Source of the DNA: Rhodobacteraceae bacterium Alg231-30 | GTDB lineage: Bacteria; Pseudomonadota; Alphaproteobacteria; Rhodobacterales; Rhodobacteraceae | DNA length: 64,000 bases | NCBI GenBank assembly: GCA_900143615.1 | Contig: FREU01000001.1 | Location: 8,941-72,940 of the forward strand | Reading direction: 5' to 3' | In this document: piece after piece, positions 35,088 through 43,930 of the stretch | How positions within the stretch are numbered: position 1 is the stretch's first letter | Layout of the letters: each line of letters starts with the position of its first letter | Program-made: the position numbers and the translations under genes | Notes under the pieces: model-generated | What the model was told of the DNA's origin: nothing | What the model saw: only the letters and a program-made list of their open reading frames with translations | The model's database searches: none

Positions 35088-36377
35088 ATGACAGTTGAAT
35101 CAAATGACTCGGCCCCTGAAATTGTGGAGCGCGACGTGGTCGTTTCACGACAGACGATTGCATTGGCTTCGCTGGTCGCCATTACATTAATTGTAAGCGT
35201 AGTCTTTTTTGAACTTTCGCGCCCATTTCTGGGGGCGCTGGCCTTAGCTGCAATTCTCGCGGCCCTTGTGCAACCTTTTTATCGAGGCATCCTCGTCCGA
35301 ATTGGCAACCGAGAAGGCTTGGCTAGCACCATAACTGTGCTTGTCGGAGTTCTGCTTGTCGTCGGGCCACTTATCGGTATCGGGTATCTCGCTGCAGTTC
35401 AGGCTTCCGGATTGGTTACGGGCGCGGATCAGGTCATTGAAACGCTATCAGAAGATGTTGTTGCCCTGAGGGGCGGGACATTTGAGTTTCCCAATTGGGT
35501 GCCATTTGCGGAAGAGCTAACAAAAGCCGGACCGCAGATATTTGAAAAAGCACAGGAATTGTTAGGGGCGATCGCCTCATTTCTAACTTCTGAATTATCC
35601 CACCTAACCAACGGAACGGCCAGATTTTTTCTAAGCCTGTTTACTTTTCTATATGCGATGTTTTTCTTTTTGCCCCTCAAGGGATCGGCGTTTCGGCCCA
35701 TCTTAGAAAGCTCTGGGCTGAGCGTCAGACTGCAAGATAAAGTGCACGAAAGAATTGTGTCGGTCAGCCGCGCGACGATAAAGGGAACTTTGCTGATCGG
35801 CGTAATACAAGGTGCGCTCGGCGGTTTCGGATTTTGGATGGCGGGGATCGAAGGCCCGGCATTCTGGGCTGTCGTGATGGCGATTGCCGCCGCAATTCCC
35901 GGTGTCGGTGCCACAGTCGTGGTTTTTGCAGGTGCCGCTTACCTTGCGGTGCAAGGCGAAATTCCGACGGCAATCGGATTGGCGCTTTGGGCGGGATTGG
36001 TCGTTGGCACTATAGATAATGTTCTGCGACCCTCGCTTGTCGGTCGTGATGCTCAAATGTCAGATTTGATGATCTTCGTAAGTACGTTGGGCGGCCTAGC
36101 AGTTTTTGGGGCATCCGGCCTTGTGTTCGGTCCGGTGATTGCGGGCGTATTCATTTGCCTTTGGCAAGAAATGCCAAAATCCTCGGGCGCTCTTAACGAA
36201 GGCGCCGACGGTGCGCTGCCAGCTGCAAAAGATGAGGAATTGGCCCAATCTGATGAGCAGATGGTCCTTGCCGAAAAATCACTTAGTTCGCAGGCTGGGA
36301 AGCTCACAGCATCTAAAACGGAATTGGAAAACGAATTGGCGGCGTTGAAAAGAGAGCTAGGGCGAGAAGAAACTTAA
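35088..36377 (+). CDS. AI-2E-family permease with C-terminal coiled-coil tail
   Basis: 429 residues with about eight membrane helices, including the family's paired N-terminal helices. The conserved C-terminal half reads 'LIGVIQGALGGFGFWMAGI', 'AIAAAIPGVGATVVVFAG', 'DNVLRPSLVGRDAQMSDL'. The family (YdgG/TqsA/PerM) exports autoinducer-2 in E. coli, but many members are Na+/H+ or solute transporters of unknown substrate. A charged helical tail of about 60 residues ends the protein. The start at 35088 follows AAAGGGG. A second family member is at 39993-41144. Confidence 0.87.
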   Translation: MTVESNDSAPEIVERDVVVSRQTIALASLVAITLIVSVVFFELSRPFLGALALAAILAALVQPFYRGILVRIGNREGLASTITVLVGVLLVVGPLIGIGYLAAVQASGLVTGADQVIETLSEDVVALRGGTFEFPNWVPFAEELTKAGPQIFEKAQELLGAIASFLTSELSHLTNGTARFFLSLFTFLYAMFFFLPLKGSAFRPILESSGLSVRLQDKVHERIVSVSRATIKGTLLIGVIQGALGGFGFWMAGIEGPAFWAVVMAIAAAIPGVGATVVVFAGAAYLAVQGEIPTAIGLALWAGLVVGTIDNVLRPSLVGRDAQMSDLMIFVSTLGGLAVFGASGLVFGPVIAGVFICLWQEMPKSSGALNEGADGALPAAKDEELAQSDEQMVLAEKSLSSQAGKLTASKTELENELAALKRELGREET

Positions 36378-36438
36378 AATGAAAGATCGCCCCTCGCCCC
36401 GAAGCATCAGTTTTCCGTTTTCGGTCAGTTTCCTTTAT

Positions 36439-37848
36439 TCACAACACTGGTGAGAACAGCCGCGCTACCGGTGCGCCCAGACGGATGTGCCGAGGTTGCT
36501 CAGAGAGATCTTTGTCCAGCTTGAAAGCCCTCTCAAAGTCGTCTTCCAGAAAGGCTGCCGTTTGTTTTGCAGCTTCGGAATCAAACATCACGGCCATGGC
36601 CTCGAAATTAAGGCGGAAAGAGCGGTTATCCATATTGGTTGTGCCGATAGCGGCAAAGCTCTCGTCCACCAGAACCACTTTTTGATGCATGAAGCCTTCC
36701 GTGTATCGCCACACTTCTACGCCCGCTTGGCGAATTTCGTCGAAATAGGCAAAGGCAGCGAGCCACGGGATTTTGTGATCAATCACTTCAGGCACTAGAA
36801 TTCGAACATCCACACCTCTGAGTGCGGCATGTTTCAAAGCCGTCAAAACATCCGTGTCGGGTACAAAATAAGGTGAAGCAATCCAAACTCTTTCTTGGGC
36901 CGCGCAGATAGCGGAGAAAAAGAAGAGCGCGCCAGTTTCCATTTCATCACCGGGTCCCGTTGCGACAATCATTCCCGTCATGTCCTCCGCTGCATGGGGA
37001 GCTTCCCAGTTCAAAGCTTCAACCATCAACTCACCGGTCGCCCAGTGCCAGTCTTCGGCAAAAATGAGTTGGAGCTGAGACACAATCGGGCCCTTTAGCT
37101 CGACATGGGTATCTCTCCATGCGCCAAATTTCTCGCTCCTGCCCATGTATTCGTCGCCAACATTCAGGCCCCCCGTGAAAGCTAAATTCCCGTCGATTAC
37201 TACCGTCTTTCGATGGTTTCGAAAGTTGACCTGGAACCGGTTTTTGGGCCCGCGCGTGGTTTTAGGATCGACGGCTAAGACGCCGGAAGTTCGCAGCTCT
37301 TCATGATAGTCCTGAGGCAACCCAATTGAACCGACGGTATCAAACATAACCCTGACCGTGACGCCCCGCTTGGCAGCCGCGATCAAATGTGCCTTTAACT
37401 CACGCCCTATTTCGTCGTCATGGATGATATAAAACTGTAGCAGGATATATTCTTTGGCGGCGTCCAGAGCATTGAAGATAGCCCCAAAGGTTTGAGCCCC
37501 GTCAATCAAGACCTGCATGTTGTTGCCGCGAACGGCAGGTAATTCCGAAATTGCCTCAAATGGCTTCACGGGAAAATCTGGGACAGATACGGGTGCGTTG
37601 GCGAGTTTGTAGTTTTGCACGCCTTCGATGATTTCTTCGCTGTCACGTCGTGCAATCAGATAATCTTTGAATTTGTGATGGCCTAAGAAAAGATATAGCG
37701 GCACCCCGAGATAAGGGGCGGTGATCAAAAAAACGACCCAGCCGACGGCTCCTTGAGAAGTTCTTGATGACGACACGGCCCGCCAAGAAAACCAGATAGC
37801 TACAATTTCGAGAACGATAAGGACTGCTACGGTAAAAGACGCTAACAT
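36439..37848 (-). CDS. cls: Cardiolipin synthase (phospholipase D family)
   Basis: 469 residues: two N-terminal membrane helices at about 1-60 and two HKD phospholipase-D motifs ('NHRKTVVIDGNLAFTGGLN' and 'MHQKVVLVDESFAAIGTTN'). This is the layout of bacterial ClsA-type enzymes, which condense two phosphatidylglycerols into cardiolipin at the inner membrane. It is convergent with the AI-2E gene. It sits among mechanosensitive-channel and permease genes, consistent with a membrane-stress theme. Confidence 0.93.
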   Translation of the reverse strand: MLASFTVAVLIVLEIVAIWFSWRAVSSSRTSQGAVGWVVFLITAPYLGVPLYLFLGHHKFKDYLIARRDSEEIIEGVQNYKLANAPVSVPDFPVKPFEAISELPAVRGNNMQVLIDGAQTFGAIFNALDAAKEYILLQFYIIHDDEIGRELKAHLIAAAKRGVTVRVMFDTVGSIGLPQDYHEELRTSGVLAVDPKTTRGPKNRFQVNFRNHRKTVVIDGNLAFTGGLNVGDEYMGRSEKFGAWRDTHVELKGPIVSQLQLIFAEDWHWATGELMVEALNWEAPHAAEDMTGMIVATGPGDEMETGALFFFSAICAAQERVWIASPYFVPDTDVLTALKHAALRGVDVRILVPEVIDHKIPWLAAFAYFDEIRQAGVEVWRYTEGFMHQKVVLVDESFAAIGTTNMDNRSFRLNFEAMAVMFDSEAAKQTAAFLEDDFERAFKLDKDLSEQPRHIRLGAPVARLFSPVL

Positions 37849-38123
37849 GCTGGAAAATCTCTATAAAAATATCAAAACAACTTAAGTACATGATGCCTTA
37901 AGTAACGATGTCGGCTAGGTGAACGCGCCAGACAAAGATAGCCCAGAAAGTGCATTTAGGATACAAGTAAGGTCCAAGGTGCCGGCCAACGCCGCAAAAA
38001 ATTGAAAATGGGTCAATTTGCACTAGTCTGATACTTCGAAATGCGACGTATTCTCCTCCAATTTACTATGCTGCAGGCGACAATTCTTCATCCCGAGACC
38101 TCAACTATGAACGGTAAGCCACA
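37849..38123. other. Divergent promoter region between cls and the MscS gene
   Basis: About 275 bp with no gene. Both flanking genes are transcribed outward, so two promoters are expected; no motif was fixed. Confidence 0.4.
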
Positions 38124-39224
38124 ATGTTTTTTACGGAAGCAGCGTCTGATTTAGTTTCAAGGTTTCAGGTTTGGTTTTCCTCCGCAGATCAAGCGGGAGT
38201 TATCGTGGCAGTAGCTCTTGTTGTGATCGTGATTTGGGTGCGTAAACCTATAGCGAGATTGGCGATAAGGGCGTTGGACAACTTGATGCGGCGCTTGTCG
38301 GTTGGGCTGTCGGATGAAACCAAAGCCGAATTGCTTGTGCCGACCTCTATTTTGGTTACGACCTTATCTATTTTTCTGGCCTTGGACGTTTTGCAACTGC
38401 CGGAATTTGCCGATGGCGTCGTGCGCCGTATCATAACTTCTGTTGCGGTTTTGGCGGTGTTTGCCGGTTGGTATAACCTTTGTGGTCCCTTTGTTTCTCT
38501 TTTGAGTGGTGAGAACCGTCTAGACCTGAAAATGGAGCGTGGCTGGATGGAGCGCGTCGCTCGTTTTGGTGTCGTTTTATTTGGTATCAGCGCGCTTTTG
38601 ACCGTCTGGGAAGTTGATATCGCATCAGCCTTAACTGGTGTTGGGGTTTTGGGTGCTGGGCTTGCGATTGCAACTCAAGATCTTATTCGGAATCTGGTCG
38701 CAGGTATGAACAACATCAGCGAAAGGCGTTTCTCTGTCGGGGACGTTGTCCAGATTGAAGGCATATTTGTTGGCACTGTTGAGCAAATTGATCTCAGATC
38801 AACATTGCTCAGAGGTTTTGACCAAATTCCGCGTTACATCCCCAATTCAGAACTCGCGAATGCTGTGGTTCTCAATTATTCACAACGCCGCAATCGTCGG
38901 GTCAAACTGAGCATTCCCTTGCTGCTCTCGACGCCCCAAGCGCAAGTATCAAAATTTTGCGACGCCTTGCAGGCGTACCTTAAGGACAGCGGTGACTTTG
39001 AGGTATCAGAAGGCGCGCCACAATATGTGCATGTGGAAGGGCTATCAGATAGTGCGGTTTTGGTGATGTTCTATGCTTGGACACCTAATCCGGAATACGA
39101 CGACTATCTGAAGATAAACGAGCGCCTCACGTTGAAAATCATGGAGCTGGCGAGAGCTTGCGATACCGCTCTCGCTTACCCAACTCAAACGCTCCACATG
39201 TCGGAAAACACTCCTGACCTTTGA
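38124..39224 (+). CDS. MscS-type mechanosensitive channel
   Basis: 366 residues with four or so membrane helices. The pore-lining helix is Gly/Ala-rich ('ALTGVGVLGAGLAIATQDL') and the MscS beta domain follows ('ERRFSVGDVVQIEGIFVGTV', 'DQIPRYIPNSELANAVVLN'). It has a cytoplasmic C-domain. It opens on membrane tension to release solutes after osmotic downshock. It is one of several osmotic or envelope genes in this block. Confidence 0.92.
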   Translation: MFFTEAASDLVSRFQVWFSSADQAGVIVAVALVVIVIWVRKPIARLAIRALDNLMRRLSVGLSDETKAELLVPTSILVTTLSIFLALDVLQLPEFADGVVRRIITSVAVLAVFAGWYNLCGPFVSLLSGENRLDLKMERGWMERVARFGVVLFGISALLTVWEVDIASALTGVGVLGAGLAIATQDLIRNLVAGMNNISERRFSVGDVVQIEGIFVGTVEQIDLRSTLLRGFDQIPRYIPNSELANAVVLNYSQRRNRRVKLSIPLLLSTPQAQVSKFCDALQAYLKDSGDFEVSEGAPQYVHVEGLSDSAVLVMFYAWTPNPEYDDYLKINERLTLKIMELARACDTALAYPTQTLHMSENTPDL

Positions 39225-39238
39225 TCGTAGTACCTCAG

Positions 39239-39700
39239 TCAACTCTTTAGGTTTTTGATCACAGCCTTGGCGACTGTCCCTGCAACTCCAGGAGCAATGG
39301 CACCAAATGGATCGCTTGCCATCTTCTTGAGGGCGTCTGCTGTTGCCTTTGCTTCTCCTGCCACCGCGCGCAATTCGGCCTCTATGTCTTCGAGCGCCAT
39401 GTCGCGAACTTCTGCGACGGGTGCGGTCTCTTGCTCGACATTGGGTTTATTCGCCAGTGAGAGCAACAAAACGGCCAGCGCCAAATTGACCAGTGCCACA
39501 ATTAGAGCAGCGCTTGGTGGTGAAACCGTTTCTGACAAGGCCAGATAGGCAGAGACATTCAACATAATAAGTCCGACACCTGCTGCGATCCCGGCTGCTG
39601 ACACCAGTCCGGTTTGGCGTCTAAGTATGGCTAGGTGACGCTGAGCAATCAGACGCTCGGCACGCAGCACAATAGAAAGATTTCGTGAAATGCGATTCAT
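39239..39700 (-). CDS. Phage-holin-like (DUF1469 type) small membrane protein
   Basis: About 153 residues from the ATG at 39700 (AGGTAGGA upstream); the frame opens at 39727 inside the previous gene. Two membrane helices ('AAGIAAGVGLIMLNVSAYLA', 'ALIVALVNLALAVLLLSLA') lie between charged helical ends. This is the layout of proteins annotated as holin-family 3_6, usually partners of YqjD/ElaB-like proteins. It follows such a gene (39711-39968) and the second AI-2E gene on the same strand. Confidence 0.78.
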   Translation of the reverse strand: MNRISRNLSIVLRAERLIAQRHLAILRRQTGLVSAAGIAAGVGLIMLNVSAYLALSETVSPPSAALIVALVNLALAVLLLSLANKPNVEQETAPVAEVRDMALEDIEAELRAVAGEAKATADALKKMASDPFGAIAPGVAGTVAKAVIKNLKS

Positions 39701-39710
39701 GATTTTGTTC

Positions 39711-39968
39711 CTACCTTGCGCGACCAATTAAAAAGCCAACAGTGAAAGCCCCAAGCGCGAATAACAGGGGCTGTTTGTGTGGGAAGTCTTCCAGTTCAGA
39801 CATAATCTCAGAAACCTCCCTGTCCCAATCGGTATGGGGTTCGGGTGTTTCTGGCGGCTCTTCGTCCTCATGTGGTTCCTCGCGCACGTCTTGTTGTTGC
39901 GAAGATCGCTCTGCCAATTGCCTCCTGAGGGCGAGAAGTTCCGCTTGCAGTTCCGCCTTGGTCGCCAT
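39711..39968 (-). CDS. YqjD/ElaB-like tail-anchored small protein
   Basis: 85 residues: an N-terminal helix, an acidic Pro/Glu-rich linker ('EEPHEDEEPPETPEPHTDW'), and a C-terminal membrane helix closing in 'GFLIGRAR', the usual ending of YqjD/ElaB (DUF883) proteins. In E. coli these are inner-membrane, ribosome-associated, stationary-phase proteins. Here it is followed directly by the holin-like gene, the usual partner. Confidence 0.78.
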   Translation of the reverse strand: MATKAELQAELLALRRQLAERSSQQQDVREEPHEDEEPPETPEPHTDWDREVSEIMSELEDFPHKQPLLFALGAFTVGFLIGRAR

Positions 39969-39992
39969 GAAACTTCTCCCTACTTAAACCGT

Positions 39993-41144
39993 TTAGCTAT
40001 TGGTCCGGCTTTCATTCCTGTTCAATTCGTTTTCTGCACCTTCGGGTTTTTCCGCCAATAGATTGCCATCGCCTGACATAAGAATGGCAATCACGCGGGT
40101 TGCAGGAATATGTGACATTACTATCAGAAAACACACTGTTATGGGTACACTCAATAACGCACCGACCATACCCCAAATAGCAGTCCAGAAAGTTAGGGCG
40201 AGGATAACCATCAAGGGAGACAGGTTCAGCGAGCGGCCAGTCAACGCGGGTTCGAGAATGTTGCCGACCACAAATTGAACCGCGCCACACCCGCAGAGAA
40301 TAATCAAAAATGGGGTAAATGTGTCGAACTGAACCAAGGCAACCAAAGAGGGTAGGGCGACGCCTACAATAGAGCCAATTGTTGGAATGAAGTTAAGCAC
40401 AAAGGCCAGCACGGCCCAGGTTTCCGCAAAGTCCAGCCCAACAGGTTTCATGAAAGCATAGCTGCCAAGGCCTGTTATCAGGCTCACCAAGGATTTGATC
40501 CCCACGTAACGCTGAAGGCTGAAAGACATGTTTTTTACGATCTTGCGCAAAGTCTCTTTAAATTCGGGGTCTTGAGCCACTAGAGCCAATTTCTTGTTCA
40601 TTGCAGAACGCTCTAGCAGCATAAAGGGAAGGTAGAGAAGAACCAAAAAAGCGGCTCCTAAAAAGGCTCCTGCGGAAGAGATTGCGCCTCCGGCCAGTTC
40701 AGAAATGTCGAAGGTGGTCACCGCGTTTTCGACAGCCGCATAGTTCTCGTCGCCGATCAGGGCAACAATTCGGCTCAGGATATCAGAGAAGCGCTGCTCG
40801 TATCTCGGAAAGGCTTCGGCGACGTCACCCGCTTGGCTTGAAAGAATGGAAAATATTCCCAATAGCCCCAGTGTTACGATGACCAGAGAAATAATATGTG
40901 CGAGCCAGTTCGGTATCTTGAACGTGCCAACACGGAGCAAGCGAACTTTGTCTACGATGGCGGTAATCAGCACGAAAAGAAGTAATGCCAGAGACAGTGG
41001 TATCAGAATGCCAGCCGCATAAACCAATCCAACGATCACAAAGAAGGTGATGACAACAACCTGCGTCCAAAAGGATAGCCCGACGGGCGCACTGCCTCTG
41101 GGTCGATCGCCGTCTTGGGGTCTTCTTTCTAAATCCACACCCAT
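39993..41144 (-). CDS. AI-2E-family permease
   Basis: 383 residues, about eight membrane helices, with family motifs 'LLYLPFMLLERSAMNKKLAL', 'YVGIKSLVSLITGLGSYAFM', 'LNFIPTIGSIVGVALPSLVA' and 'ILEPALTGRSLNLSPLM'. It is closer to the YhhT/PerM side of the family than the copy at 35088, and lacks that copy's long tail. It is the first of three minus-strand genes (permease, YqjD-like, holin-like). Substrate unknown. Confidence 0.88.
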   Translation of the reverse strand: MGVDLERRPQDGDRPRGSAPVGLSFWTQVVVITFFVIVGLVYAAGILIPLSLALLLFVLITAIVDKVRLLRVGTFKIPNWLAHIISLVIVTLGLLGIFSILSSQAGDVAEAFPRYEQRFSDILSRIVALIGDENYAAVENAVTTFDISELAGGAISSAGAFLGAAFLVLLYLPFMLLERSAMNKKLALVAQDPEFKETLRKIVKNMSFSLQRYVGIKSLVSLITGLGSYAFMKPVGLDFAETWAVLAFVLNFIPTIGSIVGVALPSLVALVQFDTFTPFLIILCGCGAVQFVVGNILEPALTGRSLNLSPLMVILALTFWTAIWGMVGALLSVPITVCFLIVMSHIPATRVIAILMSGDGNLLAEKPEGAENELNRNESRTNS

Positions 41145-41842
41145 GTGCCCTTTTCAAATTTTGCTGCGAAACAATCGAAAACCATTTTTGGTCTTACAAA
41201 ATTTCTGAAGAAGATCCCGCCGAAAACAATAGTCATCAAAATGCCATGGAAAGCAAAGTGAAGTTTAAGAATTACCTTTGTAACCACAGTTGTCTGGCAG
41301 ATTTGGGAACCCTGTCGACTTGCGTTGCAATTGACATATCTCGATTAGACAAGCGATTTGTCTCTAGGGGAGTGTTGAGGAACGGTGAGGTCTATACCAC
41401 TGGCGACATGTTTCAAAATCGGGTGGTTGCACTGCAAAACAAATTCCCGCCACGTAGAAGGAAATCTGCGCTCTTAAATATTCGACGATGGGTCAAGGGG
41501 AGGACTCAGTTGTTAGTCATTTCCAATGGTTGGCGGAGAGTTAGAATGTGGCCACCCAAGTTCACCTATTTCCGATCAATTCCCACTTCCGTATGGTGCG
41601 ACCTCTCGTAGTAAAATAGCACGGGCTTCGGATCCGCTTGGGTCATTGGAGTTATCAACATAAGGGTCTCATACCAGACATCGAATAACCGTTCGACAAC
41701 GGCGGTTGCGAGCTCCGGAAACCAGTAAATACATTTTAATAACAAATACGTATCTACCACCTCCGGGTGGAGCAGCCGTGCCGGTCCTTGGCTTGGATTG
41801 CCATATGCCCCAGTGATGAACGGGCACAGCGCAGCACAATGG
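41145..41842. other. Gap of about 700 bp with an element-end remnant
   Basis: No intact gene; short frames here have no family-like sequence or ribosome sites. The part from about 41661 to 41770 resembles the tail of the recombinase element at 24.7 kb, including a small CCACC-TCC-GGGTGG hairpin near 41757. It separates the envelope cluster from the sugar-acid operon. Confidence 0.5.
41661..41722. repeat. Diverged element-end repeat (copy of 24715-24776)
   Basis: About 53 of 62 positions match the stretch at 24715-24776 in the same orientation, including the run CAACGGCGGTTGCGAGCTCC. No recombinase coding sequence is left beside it. It is best explained as the remains of another copy of the same element. 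Confidence 0.65.
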
Positions 41843-43018
41843 TTAGTTGAACACCTGGCTAGTGATCTGGTTTTTGCGGATGAAATCCCAGTTATAGCTG
41901 ACGCCAAGGCCGGGGCCGTCCGGGATCGGCACGCAGCCATCGGCGTCGATGGCGTCCAACTGGTCGGAATAGCCACAGGTATAAACTGGCGGCACCGCGT
42001 TCAAGCAGTTCGGTCCGACCAGTGCCATCTCGTAGTAGTTGGTGTTGCGGATCGCGGCGATACAGGCACGGTGCGCTGGGCCGCAGGCATGCAGTTCGAC
42101 ATCCGTCCCGAGGCTCTCAGCAAGGTGCGCGATCTTCATCGTGCCAGTGATGCCGAGGTCGTACTCGGGGTCCGCACGCAGCAGATCGGTACCGCCTGCG
42201 ATAATGAAGTCAGCTTTGGGCTCGACCCCGCGCAGGAATTCGGTCTGCAGCAGCGGAGTTTTCAGTTTTTCGCGCAGCATTTTGTGACCAAAAGCAGAGG
42301 TGCCGCCATCGCGATAGGGGTCCTCATACCAGAAGTAATTCGCCTCGTCACAGGCGCGACCGACATATAGCGCGTCCGAGAAAGTGCGGATTTCGCAGCA
42401 CGGATCCAACATCAACACCATGTCGTCGGGCAGAGCCTTGCGGTTGTGCAGCACGTTTTGTGCTTCGACCCTTGCATTGCCGTCTTTCCAACCGTGGATT
42501 TTATAGGCGCGGTACCCCATGTCATAGCACTTCTGGCCGAACTCGGCGAAGGCCTCCTTGCTGTCGAGGCCACCGGTATGGTCACCGTGATAGGTTGAGG
42601 CGTAGGTCGCAATCCGATCACGGTAGCCGCCCAGCATCTGGGCAACCGAAGCGCCATAGCTTTTTCCCGCCAAATCCCACAGGGCTATGTCGATGGCGCC
42701 TTGTCCCATGTGGTCGTGTTGGCGCAACTCGCGTTTGAAGTCGTCATAGATCTGTTCACGGTGATAGGGGTTGCGGCCGATAAGGTTGCCTGCCAAAGCC
42801 ACGGTCTGAGACATTGACACACCGGTGCCGCCCCAGTTCATGACGTACTCGCCCTGGCTGCCATCATCAGCCTTGATGATGATGGCATATTTGGATATTT
42901 CGCTGACCGCGCCTTCGCGGTAACCGATGTTGTAGACCGCTTTGTTGCCGTCAATCGAGCCCATGTTCTGAACTTCGAACTTGAACTGGACGACTTCGAC
43001 TTCGTTGATTTTTGCCAT
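41843..43018 (-). CDS. Enolase-superfamily sugar-acid dehydratase (mandelate racemase group)
   Basis: 391 residues with the enolase-superfamily capping domain and TIM barrel. Catalytic and metal residues are visible: Lys-173 and His-175 in 'AYKIHGWKDG', Asp-205 in 'LMLDPCCE', Glu-232 in 'FWYEDPY', Glu-260 in 'LLQTEFLRG', and His-310 in 'VELHACGPAH'. Such KxH enzymes dehydrate aldonic acids to 2-keto-3-deoxy acids or racemise related acids. It is the last gene of the minus-strand operon with an FAH-family hydrolase and a UxaA-like dehydratase. L-fuconate, galactonate or a similar acid is likely; the exact substrate is not decidable. Confidence 0.88.
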   Translation of the reverse strand: MAKINEVEVVQFKFEVQNMGSIDGNKAVYNIGYREGAVSEISKYAIIIKADDGSQGEYVMNWGGTGVSMSQTVALAGNLIGRNPYHREQIYDDFKRELRQHDHMGQGAIDIALWDLAGKSYGASVAQMLGGYRDRIATYASTYHGDHTGGLDSKEAFAEFGQKCYDMGYRAYKIHGWKDGNARVEAQNVLHNRKALPDDMVLMLDPCCEIRTFSDALYVGRACDEANYFWYEDPYRDGGTSAFGHKMLREKLKTPLLQTEFLRGVEPKADFIIAGGTDLLRADPEYDLGITGTMKIAHLAESLGTDVELHACGPAHRACIAAIRNTNYYEMALVGPNCLNAVPPVYTCGYSDQLDAIDADGCVPIPDGPGLGVSYNWDFIRKNQITSQVFN

Positions 43019-43031
43019 TTCTGTTCCTCCT

Positions 43032-43874
43032 TCACGCCGAAACGAGGGTCTGGCGCTGCACGCCCAGACCTTCGACGCCCAGCTCCATTACGTCGCCGGG
43101 CTTCAGATAGACCGGCGGGTTCAACCCCATGCCGACACCCGGCGGGGTGCCGGTAGCGATCACGTCACCCGGCTCCAGCGTCATGAACTGAGACAGGTGC
43201 GAAATGATCGTAGCGATACCGAAATGCAGGGTTCTGGTGTTTCCGTCCTGATAGCGGTGGCCATTGATCGCACAGTAGAGATCCAGGTTTTCCGGATCAG
43301 TGATTTCGTCTCGGGTTACCAGCCAGGGGCCGATGGGGCCAAAGGTGTCGTGCGATTTACCTTTGGTCCATTGTCCTGTGCGCTGTAATTGAAAGTCCCG
43401 TTCGGACACATCATTGACCACGCAATAGCCTGCAACATGATCTAGGGCTTCGGCCTCGCTCACGTATTTCGTGCGCTTCCCGATTACCACGCCCAGTTCG
43501 ACTTCCCAGTCGCATTTTTCCGAAGTCCGCGGAATTTCGACAGCATCGTAGGGGCCACAGATGGCCGAGGCGGCTTTCATGAAGACAAGAGGTTCGTCAG
43601 GCAGGGGTAGGCCCGCTTCCGCAGCGTGGTCAGCATAGTTCAAGCCGATGCAGATAAATTTGCCAACATTGCCTACGCAGGATCCGATGCGTGGCGTGCC
43701 CTCAACAACAGAAAGAGTTGTCGGATCCAGCCCATTCAAGTGCTCTAGCGTTTCGCTTGACAGCGCGTCACCGGCCACATCATCAATCTCGCCTGAGAGG
43801 TCGCGCAGGGTCCCCTCAGTGTCTAGAAGTCCGGGTTTTTCATGGCCCAGCGGGCCATAGCGTAACAGCTTCAT
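43032..43874 (-). CDS. Fumarylacetoacetate hydrolase-family enzyme (2,4-diketo-3-deoxy acid hydrolase-like)
   Basis: 280 residues from the ATG at 43874 (CAGGAG about 9 nt upstream), preferred to the longer frame opening at 43955, which overlaps the upstream gene. FAH motifs are 'FICIGLNYADHAAEAGLP', the metal Glu region 'CDWEVELGVVIGKR', 'NDVSERDFQ' and 'TGTPPGVGMG'. Family members of this type cleave 2,4-diketo-3-deoxy-fuconate or -rhamnonate to pyruvate and a 2-hydroxy acid. It lies between the two dehydratase genes, which supports that role. Confidence 0.88.
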   Translation of the reverse strand: MKLLRYGPLGHEKPGLLDTEGTLRDLSGEIDDVAGDALSSETLEHLNGLDPTTLSVVEGTPRIGSCVGNVGKFICIGLNYADHAAEAGLPLPDEPLVFMKAASAICGPYDAVEIPRTSEKCDWEVELGVVIGKRTKYVSEAEALDHVAGYCVVNDVSERDFQLQRTGQWTKGKSHDTFGPIGPWLVTRDEITDPENLDLYCAINGHRYQDGNTRTLHFGIATIISHLSQFMTLEPGDVIATGTPPGVGMGLNPPVYLKPGDVMELGVEGLGVQRQTLVSA

Positions 43875-43896
43875 AGTATTCTCCTGTCTAGTCATG

Positions 43897-43915
43897 CCCC
43901 AACTTGGTGTTGGGG
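43897..43915 (-). other. Short intercistronic hairpin
   Basis: CCCCAAC-TTGGT-GTTGGGG is a perfect 7-bp stem in the 56-bp gap between the UxaA-like and FAH genes. It lacks a T-run in the minus direction, so it may set relative transcript stability or processing rather than stop transcription. Confidence 0.5.
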
Positions 43916-43930
43916 TTTTCGTTTTCGCGG

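Noticed and set aside
41246..41976. Short frames in the gap of about 700 bp before the sugar operon (plus 41246-41611, minus 41566-41976)
   Set aside because: No family-like sequence, no ribosome site, and one overlaps the end of a real gene on the same strand. Part of the second is the element-end repeat.
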